From Chloroflexota bacterium (GTDB lineage Bacteria; Chloroflexota; Dehalococcoidia; SHYB01): a DNA stretch of 64,000 bases. Under the pieces are notes generated by a model. That model was not told the origin of the DNA. It saw nothing but the letters and a program-made list of their open reading frames with translations, and did not search any database. Position numbers and translations under genes: made by a program. Shown here piece after piece: positions 24,608-35,453 of this stretch. Every line of letters begins with the position of its first letter. Positions within the stretch are counted from its first letter, which is position 1. The DNA is taken from positions 110,778 to 174,777 of the forward strand of contig VGPF01000001.1 of the NCBI GenBank assembly GCA_016875535.1. The letters are read 5' to 3'.

Positions 24608-24904
24608 ATGCAAATCTACTTTGCGGACAGGCACCTCGCACGGCTGGCCTCTGAGGTACAATACACGGGCAGAATCCCTCCGGGGGTTGTGAAGACCTAC
24701 CGTAAGACGATACAGTTGTTACGAGATGCCGCTGACGAGCGTGACCTGTATGCGCGCCGGGCCCTGTGCTACAAGCGGCTAAAAGGTCAACGCCGGCACC
24801 AGCATTAGTTGCGCCTCAATGACCGGCTTCGGTTGATAATCGAGATGGAAGGAACAGGAAGCGATAAGGCAGTGACGGTCATAGCGATAGAGGACTATCA
24901 CTAG
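24608..24904 (+). pseudogene. higB: HigB/RelE-type toxin with internal amber codon
   Basis: From the ATG at 24608 the first 66 codons encode a HigB-like toxin N-terminus (MQIYFADRHLARLASEVQYT, LRDAADERDLYARR, YKRLKGQRRHQH) and hit TAG at 24806-24808. In the same frame the next codons read LRLNDRLRLIIE and then VTVIAIEDYH before a TAG at 24902-24904. That is the expected HigB C-terminus (QxSLRLNDQWRL and a terminal DYH). A single change such as TCG to TAG at codon 67 explains this. The intact protein would be 98 residues, normal for the family. The truncated form lacks the C-terminal half of the barrel and is probably inactive. The antitoxin follows eight bases later. Confidence 0.8.
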
Positions 24905-24912
24905 AGGTCTCC

Positions 24913-25182
24913 ATGAAGAAATTGAGACGAGCAGAGGAATTTCCCCCAGGCGAGTTTATCGAGGATGAACCCAAGGCCAGGAAGCGGTCCATCGAATATT
25001 TTGCAGAGAAGTCCGGTCTCGGCTCGCGTCGTGCGCAGGACCTCATTGATGCGAAGGTGGCCGTCACGCCGGAAATCGCGAAAGGTCTCTCAGGAGCGTT
25101 CGGGTCCAGCGCCCAGACGTGGCTGAACCTGGAGACCTCGTATCGCCAATGGAAAGCGGAGAAGGCCCGGCGTGCCTCTTGA
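24913..25182 (+). CDS. higA: HigA-type antitoxin
   Basis: An 89-residue HigA-like protein. PPGEFIEDE at the N-terminus corresponds to the PGE-IL-EEFL motif. The helix-turn-helix covers roughly residues 25-60, and TPEIAKGLSGAFGSSAQTWL matches the diagnostic TPxxAxxLAxxFGxSxxxWLxLQ block. It lies eight bases after the broken higB and overlaps pyrE by 11 bases. That overlap may help keep it: the antitoxin survives while the toxin is disrupted. Confidence 0.85.
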   Translation: MKKLRRAEEFPPGEFIEDEPKARKRSIEYFAEKSGLGSRRAQDLIDAKVAVTPEIAKGLSGAFGSSAQTWLNLETSYRQWKAEKARRAS

Positions 25183-25741
25183 TCCACAGGACCCGCGCCG
25201 CCAGCGCCTCAGGGAAATCATCGCGGCGAAGGCCGTCCTTCGCGGCGACTTCACCCTCGCCTCAGGACAAAGGAGCACCATCTATTTCGATGGGCGCAAG
25301 GTGACGAACGACGCAGAGGGCGTGGCGCTCGTCGGCGCGCTGGTGGAGGAGATCGCCCAGGAGGCGAAGGCGGAGGCCATCGGCGGGCCCGCAACCGGCG
25401 CTATCCCGATCGTCACTGCGGCGCAGATCGCCTCGTACCAGAGGAGACGCGCCCTGCCGGGCTTCTACGTTCGCTCTGAGAGGAAGGCCCACGGGACGGG
25501 CCAGCTTATCGAGGGGAATCTGCCGACGGCGAAGGGTGCGCGCGTGGCGGTGGTGGAGGATGCGATCACGACGGGCGGCTCCTTGCTGAAGGCGATCGAG
25601 GCGATCGAAGCCGCCGGGTGCAAAGTGGCCAAGGTGATTGTGATGGTGGACCGCCAGCAGGGCGGGGTGGAGAATCTGCGCAGCAAGGGCTATGACGTGG
25701 AGGCGCTCTTCAAGGCGGACGGCCAGGGGAGGATCGAGTAA
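25172..25741 (+). CDS. pyrE: Orotate phosphoribosyltransferase
   Basis: PyrE joins orotate to PRPP to make OMP in pyrimidine synthesis. The 189-residue protein has FTLASGQRSTIYFDGRKVT near the N-terminus, GGPATGAIPIVTAA, and the PRPP loop VAVVEDAITTGGSL. The start is GTG inside the end of higA (MPLDPQDPRRQRLREII); a shorter start would remove the family N-terminus. It ends 29 bases before a strong terminator. No other pyr genes are in the window. Confidence 0.95.
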   Translation: MPLDPQDPRRQRLREIIAAKAVLRGDFTLASGQRSTIYFDGRKVTNDAEGVALVGALVEEIAQEAKAEAIGGPATGAIPIVTAAQIASYQRRRALPGFYVRSERKAHGTGQLIEGNLPTAKGARVAVVEDAITTGGSLLKAIEAIEAAGCKVAKVIVMVDRQQGGVENLRSKGYDVEALFKADGQGRIE

Positions 25742-25770
25742 AACGAAAGCGACAGGCGTGTAGAGAACGA

Positions 25771-25798
25771 AAACGGCCCCGGATTTCCGGGGCCGTTT
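25771..25798. terminator. Bidirectional intrinsic terminator between pyrE and gyrB
   Basis: AAACGGCCCCGG, loop ATTT, CCGGGGCCGTTT: a perfect 12-bp stem placed between convergent pyrE and gyrB, with T-rich flanks on both strands (the A-run in the stem base serves the opposite direction). Confidence 0.9.
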
Positions 25799-25822
25799 CT
25801 GTTTGACTGGAAGAGCGGACGA

Positions 25823-28372
<2,550 letters not shown>

Positions 28373-29037
28373 CTACTCTGTTGCGTAACTGGCATAAATC
28401 TAGCACAAACCGGGAGAAATTGGAAGGGGAGCCCGTAGGCAGGTTCTGAACCTGGAACAGAACCCTACCCAAAGACAGGAAGGAGGATTTTTCCGCGGAT
28501 TGGGCAGATTTTAGGGCTAGAGTTTTTGGGGTTAGAAGGGGCTATCCGGAGCGTGCTTTAGATGAGTCCGGGAGCCGATCGGCTTTGCCTCCGATATTGA
28601 GGATTTTGTGTGATCTTTTCGCCTAGCGTTTGGAGGTTCTTTGCGCGGGCGGTCCGTTCGAATCCGGTCGTCCGCCTGAGGCGGATGGCGCCCCATCGCA
28701 GGAGACGGGGATGGCCCACGCGCCACGGCGACAGGTGTCAGCCGGCCGGGGTTCGACTTGTGAGCCTGCGGCGTTTGTCTTGCAGGAGCGCACGGGCCCC
28801 TGCAAGGGGTCCGGGCCGCTGGGCCGGGTGTGCTTTAAGCGAAGAGTCCCTCGAACGTCGCTGCCTGCGCTTTGGTTTAGGTGCGCTGGGCCGGTTTTGT
28901 CCCCGAGGCCTCGGGGGATTTGTGCGGCGCAGCGCCGGACGCGCCCGCGCGGGCACCAGGCAGAGACAGTTGTGTATAACCTCCTACTATGTAGTATAGG
29001 CAGTATCGTCAAGCGGGGGAAGGGTGAGAGAAATTCG

Positions 29038-29064
29038 TCCACAGATCGCACAGATTTACACGGA
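29038..29064. repeat. Dispersed intergenic repeat, CCACAGA/CACAGAT type, copy 1
   Basis: Begins TCCACAGATCGCACAGAT and continues TTACACGGA. It matches the segment at 44372-44398 at 22 of 27 positions. It lies in the gap upstream of the phytanoyl-CoA-dioxygenase-like gene. Confidence 0.55.
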
Positions 29065-29110
29065 TTGAGTGGTTGAGGAGATCGAGGCGGCGGAGCAACG
29101 GGCGGGCCTT

Positions 29111-29119
29111 TGTTATACT
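29111..29119 (+). promoter_or_regulatory. Extended -10 promoter of the phytanoyl-CoA-dioxygenase-like gene
   Basis: TGT-TATACT, an extended -10 (TGn plus TATACT at 29114-29119), 40 bases before the ATG. No clear -35 is expected or seen. Confidence 0.45.
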
Positions 29120-29159
29120 CGGCGCCGGTTGGGAGACAACGAGACGACGGGAGGGTGAG

Positions 29160-30044
29160 ATGAAGGCAACGATAGCGCGTTTCAGCGCGAAGAGTCCTTC
29201 GGAGGCCGTCGTGGAGGCGATCACGAGGGACGGGGCGGCGATCATCGAGGGGCTGCTGACGCGGGAGGCGCTTTCCCGGGTGAACGAGGAGATCGAGGGG
29301 GCTATCGCGGCGGCAGAGCCGGGGCGGGCGGTGTTCAGCCCGGTGATGCAGGCCTTTCACGGGCCGGAGACGCGGCATGTGGAGGGCGCGGCGGGCGTTT
29401 CGCGGACGTTCGCGAGCGAGGTGATGTGCCACCCGATGCTGTTGGAGATCTGCGACCGCATCCTGCTGCCGGCATGCGCGCAGTATCAGCTGAACTTGGG
29501 CCAGATCCTCCAGCGCGGGCCCGGCGCGGGGGAGCAGCGTCTGCACCGAGACGAGGTTATCTGGAGCGACCTGCCGCGCCCGCACCCGGAGATCCAGGTA
29601 GCATCCATGATCGCGCTGGTGGATTTCACAGCAGCGAACGGGGCGACGCGGATCGTGCCGGGGAGCCACCGTGAGCCGGAGCGGTGGCTCGCGCCCGTGG
29701 AGCAGATGCGGAGGGCACCGCCGCCGGACCGGATCGTGTGCGCTGAGATGCCCGCGGGGTCGGCGGTGGTTTACTCGGGAGGGACGATCCACGCCGGAGG
29801 GGCGAACGCGACGCAGACGCCCCGACGCGGGGCGCATCTTTCGTACTGCGCGGGCTGGCTGAGGACGGAGGAGAATAATGTGCTGGCGGTGCCGCCGGCG
29901 ATTGCGGCGAGGCTGCCGCGCCGGGCGCAGGAGCTGTTGGGTTACGGGATGTATAACGGGATGGGGCGCGGCGGCGGGTATCTGGGAATGGTTGACCTGC
30001 GGGACCCGATCGAGCTGCTTGCGGAGGGAAGGTTGGGGAGATGA
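29160..30044 (+). CDS. Phytanoyl-CoA dioxygenase (PhyH) family protein
   Basis: A 294-residue Fe(II)/2-oxoglutarate-dependent oxygenase. The iron ligands are the HxD in QRLHRDEVIW (about residue 127-129) and the distal His in GGTIHAGGANAT. The 2-oxoglutarate-binding Arg is in TPRRGAHLSYCAG. The start at 29160 has AGGGTG just upstream. It is a single gene between gene-poor DNA and a repeat. The family hydroxylates diverse substrates (fatty acyl-CoAs, ectoine, small metabolites), and the substrate here is unknown. Such genes are strongly expanded in SAR202 Chloroflexota, which fits the suggested origin. Confidence 0.88.
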   Translation: MKATIARFSAKSPSEAVVEAITRDGAAIIEGLLTREALSRVNEEIEGAIAAAEPGRAVFSPVMQAFHGPETRHVEGAAGVSRTFASEVMCHPMLLEICDRILLPACAQYQLNLGQILQRGPGAGEQRLHRDEVIWSDLPRPHPEIQVASMIALVDFTAANGATRIVPGSHREPERWLAPVEQMRRAPPPDRIVCAEMPAGSAVVYSGGTIHAGGANATQTPRRGAHLSYCAGWLRTEENNVLAVPPAIAARLPRRAQELLGYGMYNGMGRGGGYLGMVDLRDPIELLAEGRLGR

Positions 30045-30110
30045 GGGAGAGGATCAAGCCGTACTGACGCACTCTTCCGATGGGAGCCTGTGGGCTTGCA
30101 CCCCATACTG

Positions 30111-30180
30111 CGAGTAGACCCTTCGCTTCCTGGCGGTCCCATGCGGAATCGGGATGAAACCAGCAAGGAGCGCTTCGTGC
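30111..30180. repeat. Intergenic repeat family A, copy 1
   Basis: Starts CGAGTAGACCCTTCGCTTCC and contains GGAATCGGGATGAA followed by AGCGCTTCG. It closely matches 31649-31722. Both copies lie immediately downstream of the 3' end of an acyl-CoA dehydrogenase gene, in the same orientation. Confidence 0.7.
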
Positions 30181-30185
30181 GCGAA

Positions 30186-31355
30186 TCAGAGGTGCAGCAG
30201 GGTGGCGACTTCGTTGAGGTGGTAGTCGGCGTCACCGAAGAGGAGTTCGAAGGATTTGGCGCGGCGGAAGTAGAGCTGGAGGTCGTGGTCGTCCACATAG
30301 GCGATGCCGGCGTGGATCTGGTGGGCCTCGCGGGTGACGCGGCGGTAGGCGTCGCTGAGCCAGGCCTTGGCCTGTGCGACCTCTAGGGCGCAGGCCTGTT
30401 TGGCGTCCAGTTTCCAGGCGGCGAAGTAGGTGAGGTAGCGCGCGGTATCCACGTCGGTCGCCATATCGGCGCACTTGTGCTGGATGGCCTGGAAGCTGCC
30501 GATGGGCCTGCCGAACTGGATGCGCTGCTTGGCGTAGGCGACGGTCATATCCAAGGCTTGCTGCGCGCCGCCGACCATCATGGCGCAGGCGGCGAGGGCG
30601 CCGCGGCGGAGGAGGCCGCGGATGAGGGGCCAGCCTTTTTCCAGGGGGCCGATGAGGGCATCGCGGGGAACGGCGACGTTATCGAAGCGGACTTCGGCCT
30701 GGGCTTCGCCGCCGAAGGAGGGTAAGGGCGAGAGGGAGATGCCGGGCGAGGCTGCATCCACCAGGAAGAGGGAGATGCCGGCGGGGCCTTTGCCCGGCTT
30801 GGTGCGGGCGGCGACGATGAAGTGGGTGGCGGAGAGGCCATCGAGGACGAAGAGTTTTGTGCCGGAGAGTCGCCAGGCGCCTTCGGGGGAATCTGAAGAA
30901 GGAGCAGCCCCTCCTCTCGGGCTGGCGCTCGAGGCGGTGAGCTGGACGTCGGAGGCTTCATAGGAGGCGTCTGCTTCGCAGAGGGCGAGGGTGACGATGG
31001 CTTGGCCGGAGGCGATGGCGGGGAGGAGGCGAGCCTTTTGCTCATCGGAGCCGGAGGCGAGGAGGAGGTCGCCGGAGAGGGCGACGGAGGAGAGGAAGGG
31101 GGAGACGATGGCGGCGCGGCCCATCTCCTCCAGGAGAGCGGCGAGATCGAGGAAGGTCCCGCCGGAGCCGCCGTACCGCTCGGGGAAGGGGAGGCCGAGC
31201 CAGCCGAGGCCGGCCATCTTGCGCCAGAGGTCTGGGTCGTGCCGCGCAGGCGTTTTTTCCAGCAGCTTGATTTTCGCCGGAGGCGATTCGCGCGCGAAGA
31301 AGTCGCGAACGGTCTTGCGGAGGAGCTCTTGGGATTCGGACCAATCGAGGTTCAT
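30186..31355 (-). CDS. Acyl-CoA dehydrogenase family protein (first of pair)
   Basis: A 389-residue flavoprotein of the acyl-CoA dehydrogenase fold: helical N-domain (LGWLGLPFPERYGGSGGTFL), beta-barrel middle domain (ALCEADASYEASDV) and C-terminal helical domain with RIQFGRPIGSFQAIQHKCAD. The usual C-terminal YEGT-type motif with the catalytic Glu is replaced by LLFGDADYHLNEV. The middle domain has an extra stretch (SASPRGGAAPSSDSPEG). It probably works as one subunit of a heteromeric FadE-type enzyme with the second dehydrogenase gene upstream. The CoA substrate (fatty acid, steroid or other) cannot be read. A small membrane protein gene lies five bases upstream. Confidence 0.85.
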   Translation of the reverse strand: MNLDWSESQELLRKTVRDFFARESPPAKIKLLEKTPARHDPDLWRKMAGLGWLGLPFPERYGGSGGTFLDLAALLEEMGRAAIVSPFLSSVALSGDLLLASGSDEQKARLLPAIASGQAIVTLALCEADASYEASDVQLTASSASPRGGAAPSSDSPEGAWRLSGTKLFVLDGLSATHFIVAARTKPGKGPAGISLFLVDAASPGISLSPLPSFGGEAQAEVRFDNVAVPRDALIGPLEKGWPLIRGLLRRGALAACAMMVGGAQQALDMTVAYAKQRIQFGRPIGSFQAIQHKCADMATDVDTARYLTYFAAWKLDAKQACALEVAQAKAWLSDAYRRVTREAHQIHAGIAYVDDHDLQLYFRRAKSFELLFGDADYHLNEVATLLHL

Positions 31356-31360
31356 GAGGG

Positions 31361-31576
31361 CTAGGCGACGCTCTTGGGCTTTGTGCCCTTGGCGAATCTT
31401 CGGGCAAGGGAGAGGCCTTCCCAGAGGACGTAGAGGTCGAAGACGATGGCGGCGATGCCGTACCAGAAGTGGTCTTTGGCGAAGTAGTAGCCCGCCCAGA
31501 CGAGGAAGCCGACGAAGAGGAAGAGGGTGACGGCCACGCCGAGGCGGCCTCTAGGAGATTTCAAGAGTTCTTTCAT
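31361..31576 (-). CDS. Small two-helix membrane protein, unknown function
   Basis: A 71-residue protein starting MKELLKSPRGRLGVAVTLFL with two hydrophobic helices (about 14-32 and 38-58, FWYGIAAIVFDLYVLWEGL) and a basic C-terminus. I do not recognise the family. A possible AGAGGTG ribosome site lies about 10 bases upstream; longer in-frame starts run into repeat sequence and are rejected. It ends five bases before the acyl-CoA dehydrogenase gene and is likely co-transcribed with it. Confidence 0.65.
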   Translation of the reverse strand: MKELLKSPRGRLGVAVTLFLFVGFLVWAGYYFAKDHFWYGIAAIVFDLYVLWEGLSLARRFAKGTKPKSVA

Positions 31577-31648
31577 TATGGAATAGCACCTCTGATTTTT
31601 TGGCGGCCCTGAGGGCCGAGAACGGTCGTGGAGAGCCGGCGTGAGCGA

Positions 31649-31722
31649 CGAGTAGACCCTTCGCTTCCCGGTTGTCCTGATGGGGAATCGGGATGAAGAC
31701 AACCGCGAGCGCTCTTCGGTGC
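31649..31722. repeat. Intergenic repeat family A, copy 2
   Basis: Starts CGAGTAGACCCTTCGCTTCC and contains GGAATCGGGATGAA, then GAGCGCTCTTCGG. It is the partner of 30111-30180 and fills most of the 180-base gap between the small membrane protein gene and the second acyl-CoA dehydrogenase gene. Confidence 0.7.
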
Positions 31723-31757
31723 AGTATACGGAGTCTTCGACAGGGTGACAGGAATAA

Positions 31758-32930
31758 TCATCGTGGGAGGCCTAGGCCGCGCTGGGCGATGATGTTGCGC
31801 ATGAGCTCGCTGGAGCCGCCGCCGAAGGTGGGCATGACGGCGTAGCGGTAGCGGTAGTTGATGAGGCCATCGAGGGCGGCGCGGGGAGCGCCATCCGGCA
31901 GGAGGCCGAAGAGGCCGGCGATCTGCATGCCTGCGTTGCTGAGGCGCTGTTGGAACTCCGTGGCGAACATCTTGAGCATGGAGGCTTCATAGTTTGGGAT
32001 GCGGTTCCGGCCGATCATCCAGGCGGTGCGGATGGCGAGGAGCTTCATGGCGCCGAGCTCGATGGAGAGGGCGGCGATGCGCTTGCGGACTTCGAAGTCT
32101 TTGGAGAGAGGCTTGCCGCCGCGGCGGGTCTCCTTGCAGTAGCGCACGAGCTCATCGAACTCGAATTCGAGGCGGCCCCAGGGGAAGAGGGCGATGCGCT
32201 CGAAATCCAGGGCGGCGGCGGCGTAGTACCAGCCCCGGTTCACTTCGCCGACGAGGCGGCCGGCGGGGACGCGGACGTTGTCCCAATAGGTGATGTTGGT
32301 GCGATAGCCCGCCAGGGTGACGAGGGGCTGGATGGAGATGCCCGGGAGTTTCATGTCCACCAGGAACATCGAGATGCCCTTGTGCTTGGGGGCCGATTGG
32401 TCCGTGCGTGCGGCGAGCCAGCAATAGTCGGCGCGCTCGGCGCCGCTGGTGAAGATCTTCTGGCCGTTGATGACCCAGTCGTCGCCATCGCGATCGGCGC
32501 GGGTCTGGAGGGAGGCGAGGTCTGAGCCGGCGTTGGGCTCGGTATAGCCGAGGCAGAAGTTGACTTCGCCGCGGGCGATGAGGGGGAGGAAGGTTTTCTT
32601 CTGCTCATCGGTGCCGAAGTGGATGAGGGTGGGCCCGACGACGGACATACCGGTGGAGCCGGGGCTCATGTGGTAGTAGGAGAGCTCCCAGGAATAGATG
32701 AGCTGTTCGATGGCGGGCTTGGCCTGGCCGCCGTAGTCCTTGGGCCAGGAGACGGCCATCCAATCCCGTTCGACGAGCTTCTTGACGAAGTCGCGCTGGA
32801 AGGCCTGGCCGTCTTCGGACTCGATCTGGCCGAGCATGCGGCGCTTGATGTCCGGGGGGACCTCCTTGGCAAGGAAGTCGCGGAGCTCTTTCCGGAAGCG
32901 GCGCTCCTGCTTGGTGTAGGCGAAGTCCAT
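31758..32930 (-). CDS. Acyl-CoA dehydrogenase family protein (second of pair)
   Basis: A 390-residue acyl-CoA dehydrogenase. The flavin/acyl motif CLGYTEPNAGSDLASLQT and GDDWVINGQKIFTSGA are well conserved, and the C-terminus GGGSSELMRNIIAQRGLGLP is FadE-typical. The start at 32930 (MDFAYTKQERRFRKELRDFL) is chosen for family fit; the frame upstream is hydrophobic nonsense. It resembles the large FadE subfamily used for steroid, terpenoid or long-chain acyl-CoAs. With the first dehydrogenase it may form an alpha-beta pair, though a repeat and a small gene lie between them. Confidence 0.9.
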   Translation of the reverse strand: MDFAYTKQERRFRKELRDFLAKEVPPDIKRRMLGQIESEDGQAFQRDFVKKLVERDWMAVSWPKDYGGQAKPAIEQLIYSWELSYYHMSPGSTGMSVVGPTLIHFGTDEQKKTFLPLIARGEVNFCLGYTEPNAGSDLASLQTRADRDGDDWVINGQKIFTSGAERADYCWLAARTDQSAPKHKGISMFLVDMKLPGISIQPLVTLAGYRTNITYWDNVRVPAGRLVGEVNRGWYYAAAALDFERIALFPWGRLEFEFDELVRYCKETRRGGKPLSKDFEVRKRIAALSIELGAMKLLAIRTAWMIGRNRIPNYEASMLKMFATEFQQRLSNAGMQIAGLFGLLPDGAPRAALDGLINYRYRYAVMPTFGGGSSELMRNIIAQRGLGLPR

Positions 32931-33088
32931 GGCGGGAGGATAGCACAGGAAGCGGGAGAGGGGAACGGAGGAGGCATCCACAGAGGGCATAGAGGCGAAG
33001 AGGAAGTAAGGAGCGAGGAGCAGGGTTTGCAATCGGCGGCGTGCGCGGCATACTACTGCACAGCAATTCACGAATCGGAAGGTGTGCG

Positions 33089-34261
33089 ATGCAGGCGATC
33101 ACGACGCCGATCCTGGCAAGCGTGCTGAGCGAGCGGGCGGACAAGAACATCGAATGGCTTGTGGCGGCCGTCGCGCTGACCATCGCGGCGCTGGCTCTCG
33201 CGTGGATCTATTTGCCGCGCACGGTCAAGCGGTTCATCGTGTGGATAGACGTCTATATCCCCGGAGACCTGACGAGCATGGCGCCGCTGACGGCGCGGCT
33301 GGCGACGCTGGCGGCGACGGGACTGATCTTGATGGGGCTATCGCTAAGCCTTGCGAACTCGCTGGGGGCGGACACGTCCGACTTCCTGCAGAAGCTGCAG
33401 GACAGCGGCATCGCGGTAGGGGATTGGTTCCGCACGCGGTTCCTGAAGATCGGCATCGTGATCCTGGCGGCGATGATCGGCATCCGCATCATCCGCCGGG
33501 CGATCCCGAATGTCATCGGCGAGTATGTGCGCCAGCAATTGCGGCCCGGGATCACCAAGGATGAGATAGACAAGCGGCAGAGGACGCTGGAATCGGTGGC
33601 GATCCACGCCTTTGGGAGCGTCATCGTGACGCTGGCGACGTTCGCGGTGCTGGCGGAGATCGGGCTGAACGTGGGGCCGGTGCTTGCGGCGGCGGGGATC
33701 GCGGGCGTGGCGATCGGCTTCGGCGCGCAGAACGTGGTGCGAGACGTGCTGGCCGGAGTGTTCATCCTGCTGGAGGACCAGTACCGCGTGGGCGATGTGA
33801 TCCAGGTTGCGGGCATCGGCGGGATGGTGGAGGAGGTGACGCTGCGGCGGACGGTGCTGCGCGACCTGGAGGCGGCGGTGCATATCATCCCGAACGGGGA
33901 GATCAAGCTGGTGACGAACCGGACGAAGGACAAGGCGCGGATGGCTGTGGACTTGGAGGTGGCCTATAAGGAGGACATAGACCGGTGCATCGCGGTCATC
34001 AACCGAGTAGGCGAGGAAATATCGTCAGACCCGACGTTCGCGCCGCTGATCACGTCCAAGATCAAAGTGCTGCGCGTGCAGGAGCTGGCGGCTTCGGGCG
34101 TGGTGCTGCGCGTGTTAGGGGAGACGGTGCCGCTGAAGCATTGGGACATCGAAGGAGAGTTCAGGCGGCGGATCAAGAAGGCGTTCGACGAGGAGGGGAT
34201 CGAGATTCCATTCCCGCATACGACGGTCTATTGGGGGAAGGGCCAGAAGCCGGGGCACTAG
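33089..34261 (+). CDS. MscS-family mechanosensitive channel
   Basis: A 390-residue small-conductance mechanosensitive channel. Membrane helices are at about 22-44, 68-90 and 125-143. The pore-lining helix is near 190-225 with GPVLAAAGIAGVAIGFGAQN. The MscS beta domain follows (VLAGVFILLEDQYRVGDVIQ, HIIPNGEIKLVTN) and the alpha-beta C-terminal domain ends with GIEIPFPHTTVYW. The start at 33089 has AAGG upstream. It protects cells from hypo-osmotic shock. It is divergent from the acyl-CoA dehydrogenase gene and alone in its unit. Confidence 0.92.
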   Translation: MQAITTPILASVLSERADKNIEWLVAAVALTIAALALAWIYLPRTVKRFIVWIDVYIPGDLTSMAPLTARLATLAATGLILMGLSLSLANSLGADTSDFLQKLQDSGIAVGDWFRTRFLKIGIVILAAMIGIRIIRRAIPNVIGEYVRQQLRPGITKDEIDKRQRTLESVAIHAFGSVIVTLATFAVLAEIGLNVGPVLAAAGIAGVAIGFGAQNVVRDVLAGVFILLEDQYRVGDVIQVAGIGGMVEEVTLRRTVLRDLEAAVHIIPNGEIKLVTNRTKDKARMAVDLEVAYKEDIDRCIAVINRVGEEISSDPTFAPLITSKIKVLRVQELAASGVVLRVLGETVPLKHWDIEGEFRRRIKKAFDEEGIEIPFPHTTVYWGKGQKPGH

Positions 34262-34366
34262 GCGGGAGGAAGGAACAGGGAAGAGAGGGAAGAGGCTGAG
34301 GGTCGGAGAGCGACAGGTCCACCGAGTGGAGACGCGGCAGCGGCAGTCGCAGGACAATCGCAACGC

Positions 34367-34954
34367 TTATGGTGACGACTTGGCGCGGCGGGAGTTGCTG
34401 CGGTAGAGGAGGAAGGCGCCGACGATGAGGATGACGATGACGGCGCCCCAAACTGCGGCGCCGCCTCCGCCGGTGCCGGGCGGCTCGACGACTTCGACCT
34501 CGCCGTCCACGGTGCCGAGGCCGTGGGCGCTTTCGACGGCAATGGTGTAGCGCCACGCGCCCGCCTTATTGAATGTGATGGGGTATTCATAGAACTCGGG
34601 GAAGGCGACGAACTGAGGGAACTCCACGCGGCCTGCGGTTGTGCCATCGGGCCTGACGCCGATGAAGACGATATCGAGGTCGCCCTCGAGGGGCTGTTGG
34701 ATCTTGGCGTCCAGCACGCGGACGGTGATGCGGGAGCCGAGGCCTGCGGTGGGCCTCTTGACGCGGGTGACGACTGTGATGTCATAGGGGCCGCTGACGG
34801 CGCGGGCGTTCTGGTTCGGGAGGTCGGCGGCGGGGGTGGCCTGAGCGCGCGCGAGGGGGGCGGGGGAGAGAAGGAAGGCGACAGCTATAAGAAAGAGGAA
34901 TGGGAGGAGGCGCGCGAAGGGGGGCCGGCGGCGAGCGGAGGGGGAGGCAGGCAA
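34367..34954 (-). CDS. Secreted/membrane-anchored beta-sandwich protein, unknown function
   Basis: A 195-residue protein with a signal peptide (about 1-38, LLPFLFLIAVAFLLSPAPL, cleavage near ARAQA). An Ig-like exported domain of about 110 residues follows (YDITVVTRVKRPTAGLGSRI, FYEYPITFNKAGAWRYTI), then a Gly-rich hinge and a C-terminal membrane helix (about 167-186) with a basic end (SRRAKS). The central domain resembles YtkA/FixH-like domains. I cannot name a family. It starts four bases after the DUF35 gene ends, so they may share a transcript. Confidence 0.7.
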   Translation of the reverse strand: MPASPSARRRPPFARLLPFLFLIAVAFLLSPAPLARAQATPAADLPNQNARAVSGPYDITVVTRVKRPTAGLGSRITVRVLDAKIQQPLEGDLDIVFIGVRPDGTTAGRVEFPQFVAFPEFYEYPITFNKAGAWRYTIAVESAHGLGTVDGEVEVVEPPGTGGGGAAVWGAVIVILIVGAFLLYRSNSRRAKSSP

Positions 34955-34958
34955 GGGA

Positions 34959-35372
34959 TCAGCGCGAGGCGGGGCGGAACCTGTGGAGGGTCACGCCATC
35001 GCTTACCTTTTCGAAGGTTACTTCCAACGGCATGCCGATGCGCAGGTCTTCATTCTTGCAGTCCACGATGTTGCTGATCATCCGCACGCCTTCGGCCAGC
35101 TCCACAAGGATGACGGGATAGGGGACCTTGTCCTTGAAGGCGGGGAGGGTGGGCGGGTAGATGATGGTCCAGCTATAGAGGGTGGCCTTGCCGCTTGCCT
35201 TTTCCCACGTGAAGGATTCTGAGGCGCAGTTGGGGCAGGCGGGACGGGGATAGAAGCGAGCCTTGCCGCAGGCGCCACAGCGCTGATAGAGGAGTTCGCC
35301 GCGATTGCAGCCCTCCCAGAAAGGGGCGCTCTCTTGATCGGCGGCCGGGACGGGAACGGGTGCGTTAGCCAT
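34959..35372 (-). CDS. DUF35 OB-fold protein with zinc ribbon
   Basis: A 137-residue protein with an N-terminal helix, a rubredoxin-like zinc ribbon (CGACGKARFYPRPACPNC) and an OB-fold (ATLYSWTIIYPPTLPAF, VPYPVILVELAEGVRMI). DUF35 proteins partner thiolases, hydroxyacyl-CoA hydro-lyases or steroid side-chain aldolases as acyl-CoA-binding subunits. No thiolase partner is adjacent, but two acyl-CoA dehydrogenases lie 2-4 kb away on the same strand. The inferred role is in acyl-CoA degradation. It is divergent from rny. Confidence 0.87.
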   Translation of the reverse strand: MANAPVPVPAADQESAPFWEGCNRGELLYQRCGACGKARFYPRPACPNCASESFTWEKASGKATLYSWTIIYPPTLPAFKDKVPYPVILVELAEGVRMISNIVDCKNEDLRIGMPLEVTFEKVSDGVTLHRFRPASR

Positions 35373-35453
35373 AGGTATCCATAAGACGGGAGGGATGGGG
35401 GAATTCTAGGTTTGGGGAGCGGCCCGTGTCAACAGAATTGTTTACCAGTTTGG

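Noticed and set aside
24657..24662. TACAAT as a promoter
   Set aside because: It lies inside the higB reading frame and encodes part of a conserved segment; no downstream start fits.
28640..28690. tRNA or tmRNA end suggested by GTTCGAATC
   Set aside because: The five bases before the loop (GTCCG) do not pair with the five after it (CCGGT), and no acceptor or anticodon arm could be closed; tmRNA 5' and 3' consensus pieces are absent.
28623..29837. Long minus-strand open frame across the gene-free region and the phytanoyl-CoA-dioxygenase-like gene
   Set aside because: Arg/Pro-rich composition with no domain; overlaps a real gene on the plus strand.
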